A stretch of 13,658 nt of DNA from an uncultured Butyrivibrio sp. (GTDB lineage: Bacteria > Bacillota > Clostridia > Lachnospirales > Lachnospiraceae). The notes under the pieces were generated by a model. It had not been told where the DNA came from. It saw only the letters and a program-made list of their open reading frames with translations, and made no database searches. The position numbers were made by a program, and so were the translations under genes. This document shows, in pieces, positions 1-6,416 of the stretch. The stretch covers positions 16,308 to 29,965 of the forward strand of contig CAJTON010000034.1 of NCBI GenBank assembly GCA_910577605.1, read 5' to 3'. Within the stretch, counting starts at the first letter, position 1; the number at the start of each line of letters is the position of its first letter.

Positions 1-917
1 TTGAGAGCGCCCGCCGCAAGCAGGGCAAGCGTCGTCTTGCCCGAACCGTTCTCTCCGCAAAGAGCAAATATTTCGCCGCTTTTTACGGTAAGATCTACTC
101 CCGACAGCACAGGAGGCAGATTCCTGACATATCCGAACGTAAGATTTTTTATTTTCAATATGTCGCAAGCGTCCGCGGCATCTGCCGCAGGCTCCCCGTC
201 TGAGACGCATACATCTGCCGCGCCCGCTCCCTTTTCCGTTCCGCCATAAAGCCCTTTTGCCTCCCTGACAGTAAGCGGCAGCGGGACCTTGTCCGCGAAA
301 AGCTTTGCGGCGGCGGGAAGAAAAGCCCTTTTTTCCGTGTCCGCGGCAAGAAAAGCCGCCATATCAGCCGGGCCTTCGCAGTAAATCTCTTCTCCGTCGA
401 CCCATATTATCCGGTCCGCATCGGAAAAAAGCCGCTCCGGTCTGTGCTCAGCTATCAATACGGTTATCCCGTACTCCCTGTTCATGCGTCTCACAAGGTC
501 AATGACCCTGTCCGACGTGACCGGATCGAGCATCGCTGTCGGCTCGTCGAGAAGCAGCACGTCGGGAGCCATAGCCATGACCGACGCGATCGCAAGAAGC
601 TGTTTTTCACCGCCCGAAAGCGACGCGGTGTCCCTGTTTATCCATCTGCTTATACCGAAGTATCCGGCTGTCTCCGCAACTCTGCGTCTCACCTCATCGC
701 TGTTTTTTCCCTGATTGGCAAGCCCGAAGGCAAGCTCGTCATATACCCGGTCGTTGACGATCTGACTGTCCGGATTCTGCATGACAAGTCCGGCGCGGCT
801 TCCCAGAAGCCCCCGCATACGTTTAAGCAGCGTTGTTTTGCCGCCCCCGGTGGGACCGCATACATATACAAGCTCGCCCGCGCCGATCTTTATTTTCTCA
901 AGCTGAACAATATCCAT
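1..917 (-). CDS. Energy-coupling factor ABC transporter ATPase with two fused nucleotide-binding domains (EcfA-EcfA'), 3' end cut by window edge
   Basis: This is the ATP-hydrolysing part of an ECF vitamin or metal importer, acting on the inner face of the membrane. The 305 visible codons carry a first ATPase domain: Walker A GPTGGGKT at residues 21-28, an ECF-type Q-loop QNPDSQ near 47, signature LSGGEKQ at 100-106, Walker B LLLDEPT at 121-127 and the switch His in AEHRPE at 158. After an acidic, alanine-rich linker (about 230-250) a second domain begins, with Walker A GENGSGKT at 288-295, and is then cut off. The ATG at 917 follows an in-frame TAA directly and has AAGGAG 8 bases upstream, so the start is firm. 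The first domain therefore has only 20 residues before its Walker A and lacks the usual first strands and A-loop aromatic. It overlaps the ecfT end by 28 bases. Two-domain ATPases are typical of dedicated (group I) ECF systems. The substrate is inferred from the operon, not from this protein. Confidence 0.92.
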   Translation of the reverse strand, partial: MDIVQLEKIKIGAGELVYVCGPTGGGKTTLLKRMRGLLGSRAGLVMQNPDSQIVNDRVYDELAFGLANQGKNSDEVRRRVAETAGYFGISRWINRDTASLSGGEKQLLAIASVMAMAPDVLLLDEPTAMLDPVTSDRVIDLVRRMNREYGITVLIAEHRPERLFSDADRIIWVDGEEIYCEGPADMAAFLAADTEKRAFLPAAAKLFADKVPLPLTVREAKGLYGGTEKGAGAADVCVSDGEPAADAADACDILKIKNLTFGYVRNLPPVLSGVDLTVKSGEIFALCGENGSGKTTLALLAAGAL

Positions 918-1687
918 TTAAGCCGCTCCTTTCCCTCGTATATAAGAGGCAGCGCGCAGTTGACCGCCGCCATGACCGTTTTCCATGCTGGAGGCAGAAA
1001 ATACATGACTTGCAAAAAAATTATCACTGCCAGCAAAATCATATCAGGCGGCGCGAAACGGTACGGCGAATATCTTTTTTTGCCGGACGCATACCCCCTT
1101 AGCCGCATAGAATCCGCCGTCTGCATACTGTTTTCAAGCGCCCATGTAAAAACAGCCGACATTAACCTCATATACTCCGCGGACGTGCCTGCCGTCCCCT
1201 CCGAAGAATTTATATCCGCCGCCTTTTTTACTTTTTTAAAGCGGGAAACATACTCGGGAACAAGGCGGAGCACCATCGACACCATGAGTCCGAGCTTCGG
1301 CAGTTTCCCCATAAGCGCAATAATTTTTTCGCTCGTCATTATATCGGTAAAGCTCGCGAACCACACTAACGCCGCCGACAGCATAAATCCCGTCAGCGCT
1401 CCGTAGCGGACCGCCTCAAGCGTTACAGGTCTGCCGTTCACAAAAAAAAGCTCCGTCGCACCGTTATGCGATACGATACCGTTGACCAATGCCATCGCCG
1501 CTGCCACCGCCAGAGTAAAAAGCAGCTGCCCCAAAGGAAAGCGCCGCTTAACAGCCCAAAGCCACAGCATTCCAGCCAGCCATGAAACCGAAACAGTCCA
1601 AAAATCCTCCGTAAACATCGCGGGTAGTATCGCCGACAGATAAAAAACAAAAACAGGAAGCGGATGAAAACCGCCGAAACGTCTCAT
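890..1687 (-). CDS. ecfT: Energy-coupling factor transmembrane protein EcfT (CbiQ family)
   Basis: A 265-residue membrane protein that couples ATP hydrolysis by the EcfA domains to the substrate-binding S component. Several hydrophobic segments are visible (about 12-30, 33-45, 55-72, 96-113, 212-232). The cytosolic coupling region has GKLPKLGLMVSMVLRLVPEY around 127-146 and the basic MRLRGYASGKKR at 194-205, which corresponds to the Ala-Arg-Gly type coupling motifs of the family. Length is normal for EcfT. The start ATG overlaps the stop of the upstream toroid gene in an ATGA arrangement, with AAGGAGG 10 bases upstream, and the 3' end overlaps the ATPase gene, so all three are translationally coupled. 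In riboswitch-controlled group-I systems such as the predicted cobalamin importer CbrTUV, this would be the U subunit; that assignment is inference. Confidence 0.9.
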   Translation of the reverse strand: MRRFGGFHPLPVFVFYLSAILPAMFTEDFWTVSVSWLAGMLWLWAVKRRFPLGQLLFTLAVAAAMALVNGIVSHNGATELFFVNGRPVTLEAVRYGALTGFMLSAALVWFASFTDIMTSEKIIALMGKLPKLGLMVSMVLRLVPEYVSRFKKVKKAADINSSEGTAGTSAEYMRLMSAVFTWALENSMQTADSMRLRGYASGKKRYSPYRFAPPDMILLAVIIFLQVMYFLPPAWKTVMAAVNCALPLIYEGKERLKWILFSLRK

Positions 1688-3339
1688 TCCGGGTCACCCT
1701 CCTTTCCCCCGTCCTTCGTGTATATCCACTCCACATAATCATCCGCTGATAAAACAAAGGAAGCGCAGGATCTGTTCGGATAATCTCCGTTCACTCTGTA
1801 TGTCCAGCCCGAAAGACTTCCGTGATCGAACTCGGAAAGCCCTCCTATACCCCTTACATAGATATTGCCGAACACGGCGCTGCCGCCGTAATCAAAATTC
1901 ATATTTTCCTTTGCAAGCGCGCGTTTAAGCTGTTCAAACGCCGTTTCTCCCTCTTCGGTCATCACGGTACGCCGCGAAAGCATCTCTCCGTCTGCTCCGG
2001 TAACCGAAATATAAGTCCTTACCGTACCGTCCTCAACATACGAAGCATAATGCTCGTCCTTTGTTTCTATGCGGGAAAAAGACGCCGCCGCTATTAAGAC
2101 CACCGCCAAAGCGCCTATCCAAAGCGCCCTGAATTTATTGAGCCTTCTTCTTGCCGCGGACACGGCAAGGACCGCAAACGCGCACAGCGCAATAACGGAA
2201 ATCAGAATTATTTTTATCGTTCTGCCCGTAATTTTGCCGCCGAAGCCCTTACCGGACAGATCCGTTTCCGGCTCCGCAGCGCTTTCCGTCACAGGCTCTT
2301 TTGCCGTTTCTTTTTCGGTTTCGTCCTCCTGCCCCGCGTTTGCAGTCGGACCTTCCGGCTTATCCGCGCCGCCGTTTTTCCTGAAATCATACAAAAAAAC
2401 GCCGTCCGTAAGATATCTGTCAAGGCAGACCGAGGCGGCAAGGACCTGCGCCGTCGCCATTTTATTGCTAATGCCGCCTTTAATATGCGAATATCCTCCG
2501 TCCGCGCATTCGTATTTTCCTATCGCGTCCCAGACCGTATTATTATTTTTGATGAAACGCGTATCATCCCTGTAATCTATATTAAGGGCGCATAACGCCA
2601 TAAGGACCTGCGCGCAGCTTTCAGCGTTCTCCGTTCCGTAGCTCGCAAAGCCGCCATCATCTTTTTGCAGCGCAGACAGCCTTGACAGCGCCCTCTCTAT
2701 TTCATTACCGTACTCGTTTTTATAAGGCGCAAGAGCCTGCAGCGCCATAGCGGTTACGTCCGTGTCGGAATATTTACCGTTAAGGGCGAAACCGCCGTCG
2801 TCATACTGCATTCTCACAATCTCCACAGCAAGCTCAAGGCATTCCTCACGCGGAAGATAATCGCCGCTGTTTGCAAGGATCAGACCGTATATATTACTCA
2901 TTATCCCGCCCCGTCCGGTCTGCTCCCTGATCGTTTTTGTTATCCATTCGCCGTCGGCGCCGATCGCGGATTTAGCCAAGGCGATTCTTTGATAATCGAC
3001 CGCCTTGAGTTCCTTATTTTCATCAAGATATGACTCCAAAGCGGCGTTATACTCCGCGCAGTCAAGCTCAGGTCTCCACTGCTTCAGGCAGATAAAAAGC
3101 CACTCCGCTCCCGTTCCGGCATACGGAACAAGACCAACTCTCACATACTCTTCGTAATCCGATGCGCCGGTCTGTTCCATTTCATATTCCCATATTCTAC
3201 AAGCCGTTTCTTCCGCCTCATTCAAAGAGGCGGCTTCCGTCTCCCGCGCCGCCGCAAAAACAAGTGAGGGAACGGCTCCGGCAGCCGCCGACAGCCATAA
3301 AAAAACCGCCGTTGCAAAGACAAACGCTTTACTTCGCAT
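1684..3339 (-). CDS. Membrane-anchored alpha/alpha-toroid (prenyltransferase/squalene-oxidase-like repeat) protein with C-terminal DUF4430 domain
   Basis: The 551-residue product begins with a signal peptide (hydrophobic about 5-29). An extracellular helical region follows with three repeats carrying a D-G-G-F/Y core: QYDDGGF at 178, QKDDGGF at 226 and CADGGYS at 278. These are typical of terpenoid-cyclase-like toroids. An acidic, Thr/Pro/Glu-rich linker (about 325-362) leads to two membrane segments (about 375-396 and 402-421). A C-terminal DUF4430 domain (about 440-545) carries its hallmark GWTYRVNG and ends in DYVEWIYT. Two membrane crossings put toroid and DUF4430 on the same, outer, side. 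Toroid plus DUF4430 is the domain pair of animal transcobalamin and intrinsic factor, where cobalamin lies between the two. Its place behind a cobalamin riboswitch and in front of EcfT fits corrinoid binding. No enzyme active site was recognised. GGGGAAG precedes the start. The domain calls are strong; the ligand is inferred. Confidence 0.85.
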   Translation of the reverse strand: MRSKAFVFATAVFLWLSAAAGAVPSLVFAAARETEAASLNEAEETACRIWEYEMEQTGASDYEEYVRVGLVPYAGTGAEWLFICLKQWRPELDCAEYNAALESYLDENKELKAVDYQRIALAKSAIGADGEWITKTIREQTGRGGIMSNIYGLILANSGDYLPREECLELAVEIVRMQYDDGGFALNGKYSDTDVTAMALQALAPYKNEYGNEIERALSRLSALQKDDGGFASYGTENAESCAQVLMALCALNIDYRDDTRFIKNNNTVWDAIGKYECADGGYSHIKGGISNKMATAQVLAASVCLDRYLTDGVFLYDFRKNGGADKPEGPTANAGQEDETEKETAKEPVTESAAEPETDLSGKGFGGKITGRTIKIILISVIALCAFAVLAVSAARRRLNKFRALWIGALAVVLIAAASFSRIETKDEHYASYVEDGTVRTYISVTGADGEMLSRRTVMTEEGETAFEQLKRALAKENMNFDYGGSAVFGNIYVRGIGGLSEFDHGSLSGWTYRVNGDYPNRSCASFVLSADDYVEWIYTKDGGKEGDPE

Positions 3340-3357
3340 AGTTCTTCCCCAATTACA

Positions 3358-4203
3358 TTAATGTGCTTTCTCCGCGCAAACGGCGTTTTTCTTTTTGCTA
3401 AGAACCGTGAACGCTGCCGCAAGCGCCGCGGCGCAGATCATCGCAAGAGCCGCCGACATATCCGTGTATCCGGTCGGGACGTCGTTTTTGACCGTAACGG
3501 TACAGTCCGCCGCGCCCCTTAACACAAGCGGCATACCGTTTTCGGCGTATTTAGAGTACTCAAATCTGTGCTCCCCTTTAGTGAGAAGCTCCTTATCAAC
3601 CGTGACCGCTCCGTTTTCGTCCGTAACATATTCCTTAAATTCAGCTTCGCCTGTGTACCATTTAACGGTCATTCCAGAAACGGGATTGATCTCGGTAGAG
3701 GAGTTGTAATTTTCGTCGTACACCGTATCCTTGCTTGTAAAGCTTATCACTCCGTCCTCAAGCTTTGCGAGATCCGCCTCCGGAAACTGGAAGCCCGCTC
3801 CGAACGGATCCGCGTAATAAAGCACGACGCTGTCTCCTTCCTTTATCTCGACGGAGCTCATGCCTACTCCGGGATCCGCCCCGTTCACCGTAAAGAGCCA
3901 GCCCTCATAGCCCCCGAAAGCGCCCGCCGCTTCGTCATTTACTGCCGATACATACGCGCCGTAATCTGATTCTACAATTGTAAGTTCAAAATCATCCGAG
4001 GCTTCGTCCGCGTCCTTAAAAAATCCGTCAAGCGTTTCCGCGGACGTTTTGAACTCGCGTTCGCACACATTCCCCTTGATTCCCTCGATCCTGAGGCTCA
4101 CAGTTTTTTCCTGCTCCTCGGCAAATGCCGATGTCAGGAAGCACCCTGCCACCAATACTGCCGCCGCCAAAACCGAGGCGGCTCTTGCGATACTTCTTTT
4201 CAT
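3358..4203 (-). CDS. Secreted or surface-anchored DUF4430 domain protein, first gene of the cobalamin-riboswitch operon
   Basis: The 281-residue product starts at the ATG at 4203, which has AAAGGAG just upstream. A longer in-frame start at 4266 lies before and across the transcription terminator and is not credible. Residues 1-28 form a signal peptide with two possible exits: a lipobox VAGC with Cys21, or signal peptidase I cleavage after AFA28. A DUF4430 domain follows (about 33-132) with GGYEGWLFTVNG and the closing GDSVVLYYA. A second beta-rich segment (about 140-240) looks Ig-like but was not matched to a family. The C-terminus has PTGYTDMS, a hydrophobic helix (about 249-267) and a KKK tail, so it resembles a wall- or membrane-anchored protein without a clear LPXTG. 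DUF4430 is related to the beta domain of transcobalamin. Together with the riboswitch this suggests a surface corrinoid-binding role, which is inference. The next gene starts 18 bases downstream. Confidence 0.82.
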   Translation of the reverse strand: MKRSIARAASVLAAAVLVAGCFLTSAFAEEQEKTVSLRIEGIKGNVCEREFKTSAETLDGFFKDADEASDDFELTIVESDYGAYVSAVNDEAAGAFGGYEGWLFTVNGADPGVGMSSVEIKEGDSVVLYYADPFGAGFQFPEADLAKLEDGVISFTSKDTVYDENYNSSTEINPVSGMTVKWYTGEAEFKEYVTDENGAVTVDKELLTKGEHRFEYSKYAENGMPLVLRGAADCTVTVKNDVPTGYTDMSAALAMICAAALAAAFTVLSKKKNAVCAEKAH

Positions 4204-4224
4204 GTTTTTCTCCTTTGCGATAAT

Positions 4225-4257
4225 AAAAATATAAGCATCCGCGCAGCGCGCAGATGC
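4225..4257 (-). terminator. Intrinsic terminator in the riboswitch leader
   Basis: On the minus strand a hairpin GCATC-U-GCGC, loop GCU, GCGC-G-GAUGC (ten pairs, one of them U-G) is followed by TTATATTTTT. It lies between the cobalamin aptamer and the first gene, about 85 bases after the aptamer and 20 bases before the ribosome-binding site. It is well placed as the riboswitch expression platform, stopping transcription when ligand is bound. Confidence 0.85.
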
Positions 4258-4330
4258 CCTCATCAAACGAACAGGAAAGCGTAAAACTCCCCCGTCGTGT
4301 CAATAAGGCTTTGCTTTTCACTGCCCAAAA

Positions 4331-4369
4331 GTAAGTCCCTGCACAAATACGGCGAGCGATCTGACTTAC
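4331..4369 (-). promoter_or_regulatory. Complementary pair that can break the riboswitch B12 box
   Basis: GTAAGTC at 4369-4363 is part of the B12 box of the aptamer, and its perfect complement GACTTAC lies 25 bases downstream at 4337-4331. Pairing of the two is incompatible with the folded aptamer, so it could be the ligand-free form. The seven-base complementarity is seen directly; its role in switching is inferred. Confidence 0.5.
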
Positions 4370-4470
4370 GGCATAAGCCGCTCACAGTTATGGCTGTAGC
4401 TTTGGATTCGCACCAAATTCTCTCCTCAACCTCCGGCTTGCCGCCGGAAATTTTCTCCGTACCGTGTTTA
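4341..4470 (-). promoter_or_regulatory. Cobalamin riboswitch aptamer (compact form)
   Basis: Read on the minus strand, the leader has the core of a cobalamin aptamer: the hairpin TTTGG-TGCGAAT-CCAAA (P4/L4), then ACAG-CCATAA-CTGT (P5/L5) with the characteristic CTGTGA, and the B12-box-like AAGTCAGATCGCTCGCC at about 4367-4351. TACGG near 4461-4457 pairs with CCGTA at 4352-4348 to close the element, and a GC-rich hairpin CCGGCGGCAAGCCGG sits in the P3 region. The large P7-P11 insertion of classical (Cbl-I) elements is missing and is replaced by the short hairpin CGGC-UUAU-GCCG at 4380-4369. It is therefore more like the compact Cbl-II type. It controls the four downstream genes with the terminator at 4257-4225. 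No promoter for it was identified; the element begins only about 20 bases after the aminotransferase stop, so read-through from that operon is possible. Confidence 0.82.
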
Positions 4471-4490
4471 GTTTTCTTAAACAATGCAGC

Positions 4491-5654
4491 TTAAAACAAG
4501 CCGCTCTTTCCGATTATTCCGGCGATCTTAGCCAATTCCTCCGCAGGCTTTACAAGCGCGAAGCGCAAATATCCCTCTCCCATAGGTCCGAACGCGGTTC
4601 CCGGCGTTCCGATAACGCCCGCCCTGTCCATCAGCGCCTCGCAGAAGGTCCGCGAGGTATAGCCCTCAGGAACGGGAAGCCACACAAACATCGTTCCCTG
4701 AGAATCAGGAACGTCCCAGCCGATCTCACGGAGCGCACCCAAAAAAACGTCTCTCCTGCGCTGATATTCCGCGCACTGGGCCTTAACGCTGTCCCTCGGA
4801 CCTTTAAGCGCCGCGACCGCAGCCTTCTGAACCGGATATGAAATTCCGAAATCATACTGGCTTCTCAAAAGCTTTAGCGCGGACACTATGGATTTATTCC
4901 CGATGCAGAAGGATATGCGAAAGCCTGTGACATTGTAGGATTTGGAGAGCGAGAAAAATTCCACGCCGACCTCCTTCGCTCCGGGCAAAGAAAGGAACGA
5001 AAAGCCCTCCCTGCCGTCAAAGATTATATCCGAATACGCGTTGTCGTTTATTATAAAAAATCCGTATTTCTGCGCGTAGGAAATCATTTTCTCATACATC
5101 GACTTAGGTGCCGCGGCTCCAACCGGATTGGAGGGATACGAAAGCACTATGTACTTCGTTTTCTCTAATATTTCCTCCGGTATATCCTCAATAACCGGAA
5201 GAAATCCGTTTTCCCGAAGCAAGGGATAGTATCTTACGTCCGCTTCACCGAGATACGAGCCTGCCTCGAAAATCGGGTAGCCGGGGTCCGGCAGCAGCAC
5301 GATGTCTCCCGGATCGCACATAGCCATTCCCAGATGTCCCATACCCTCCTGCGTCCCGTGAACGCCCGTAACCTCGTCGGCGCTTATAACGGTATCATAG
5401 CGGTCCCTGTAATAATCAACGACCGCCTCAAGCATCTCGTCCGTATCGACGAGCGAGTATTTATAATTGTCCGTATCTCTTACCGCGTCCGCTACAGCGT
5501 CCATAATGTGCTTGGGCGGTTTAAAATCCGGCGTTCCCACAGAAAGATTATATATGCGCCGTCCCTCGCTTATAAGCTGTGCCTTTTTCTCGTCAAGGGC
5601 GGCAAAAATACCTGTTGTAAAATGATTGAGCCTTTCGGCGCATTTGTATTCCAT
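4491..5654 (-). CDS. Class I/II PLP-dependent aminotransferase, LL-diaminopimelate/aspartate aminotransferase-like
   Basis: The 387-residue cytosolic enzyme is of fold type I and moves an amino group between an amino acid and a 2-oxo acid. The PLP lysine is K238 in FFSLSKSYN, the pyridine-nitrogen Asp is D204 with Y207 (NDNAY), and the substrate-carboxylate Arg is R364 in GYLRFAL. N176 lies in YPSNPVGA, where Val178 replaces the Thr usual in this motif. Length and overall pattern resemble the DapL/aspartate aminotransferase group, but no substrate can be fixed from sequence. It is the last gene of the dlt-like operon. The 46-base gap before it contains AGGAGG 9 bases ahead of the ATG. It may supply or recycle the amino acid used by the adenylating enzyme and decarboxylase upstream; that link rests on position only. 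Confidence 0.85.
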   Translation of the reverse strand: MEYKCAERLNHFTTGIFAALDEKKAQLISEGRRIYNLSVGTPDFKPPKHIMDAVADAVRDTDNYKYSLVDTDEMLEAVVDYYRDRYDTVISADEVTGVHGTQEGMGHLGMAMCDPGDIVLLPDPGYPIFEAGSYLGEADVRYYPLLRENGFLPVIEDIPEEILEKTKYIVLSYPSNPVGAAAPKSMYEKMISYAQKYGFFIINDNAYSDIIFDGREGFSFLSLPGAKEVGVEFFSLSKSYNVTGFRISFCIGNKSIVSALKLLRSQYDFGISYPVQKAAVAALKGPRDSVKAQCAEYQRRRDVFLGALREIGWDVPDSQGTMFVWLPVPEGYTSRTFCEALMDRAGVIGTPGTAFGPMGEGYLRFALVKPAEELAKIAGIIGKSGLF

Positions 5655-5700
5655 AGTCTTATTCCTCCTGATACATCAGTGATTTTACATCAGGAAGCCT

Positions 5701-6399
5701 TTAATTGTCAACCTTGCTTTGCCTCTCCTTATGACGGCGGCATATTCCTCGGTAAATAAGGATCCCTGCTCCGCTGACCGCAAGAGTGACGGCAAAAACG
5801 GCAATCGCGAAGGTATAATTTTTCATGCCGAGCGCGTCTCCTCCTATCGTCGAGGTGACTATCGAGGGAATCCTCGCCACAAAGCTTATCAAAAGCCATT
5901 TTGACATTTTCATATCGGTAAGACCGACAAAATAATTCAGCAGATCCTTCGGCGTCCCGGGTATAAGAAAGAGTATGAATATCAAAAAATCGCGTTTCGG
6001 GGAGCTTTTAAGAAATTTAAGCGATTCGATCTTTTCCTTTGAAAAAAACACTTCTACAGCCTTCATTCCGAACTTACGCACAAGAATAAAAACCGGAATC
6101 CCTCCAAGCGTCGCGCCTATCATGCAAAGAAGCGTCCCCTCGACGCTCCCGAAGGCATAGCCCGCCACAAGCTCCATAGGCTCTCCGGGAATCACCGCCA
6201 CGATCACCTGAAGCATGGTCATTCCGAGAAACGCAAGGCGCCCCCATATTCCGTGACCGTCCACCCACGCGCGGAAACGCTCAGGCTCCGACACGAATTT
6301 TATCATCGGTTTTCCTACGTAATACGCGACAGCCGCCATAAGCAGGACGACCGCCGCGATACATACGGATACGATTATTTTCTTTTTTTTGTCCGCCAT
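5701..6399 (-). CDS. VTT-domain membrane protein (TVP38/TMEM64, DedA superfamily)
   Basis: The 232-residue polytopic membrane protein has hydrophobic segments at about 8-28, 54-72, 92-107, 136-148, 167-190 and 195-216. The family's re-entrant motifs are present: IPGEPMELVAGYAFG at 70-84 and the inverted counterpart LIPGTPKDLLNYFVG at 145-159, with R177 in FVARIPS. DedA-superfamily members are linked to lipid scrambling and lipid-carrier recycling, including undecaprenyl phosphate flipping for some DedA proteins. In an operon that appears to build and export an envelope modification, a lipid-handling role is plausible but not shown. It lies 17 bases after the SGNH gene and has AGGGG just before its ATG. 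Confidence 0.85.
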   Translation of the reverse strand: MADKKKKIIVSVCIAAVVLLMAAVAYYVGKPMIKFVSEPERFRAWVDGHGIWGRLAFLGMTMLQVIVAVIPGEPMELVAGYAFGSVEGTLLCMIGATLGGIPVFILVRKFGMKAVEVFFSKEKIESLKFLKSSPKRDFLIFILFLIPGTPKDLLNYFVGLTDMKMSKWLLISFVARIPSIVTSTIGGDALGMKNYTFAIAVFAVTLAVSGAGILIYRGICRRHKERQSKVDN

Positions 6400-6416
6400 T
6401 TGCCCCTGTCTTTCAT

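Noticed and set aside
444..1406. A 320-codon open frame on the plus strand
   Set aside because: It is the antisense shadow of the EcfA and EcfT genes, which have full family motifs, ribosome-binding sites and operon overlap on the minus strand.
3440..3480. Sortase signal in the C-terminus of the DUF4430 protein (VPTGY)
   Set aside because: It lacks the Leu-Pro-x-Thr-Gly order; only the hydrophobic helix and basic tail resemble a sorting signal.
4204..4266. Longer start for the DUF4430 gene, adding 21 residues
   Set aside because: The extra codons run across the riboswitch terminator hairpin, and the ATG at 4203 has AAAGGAG and begins a proper signal peptide.
5655..5700. Inverted repeat CCTGAT...ATCAGG overlapping the aminotransferase ribosome-binding site, and the direct repeat CTGATGTA
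   Set aside because: The stem is only six pairs with a long AT-rich loop and has no U-tract; it could mildly affect translation but is too weak to call a regulator or terminator.
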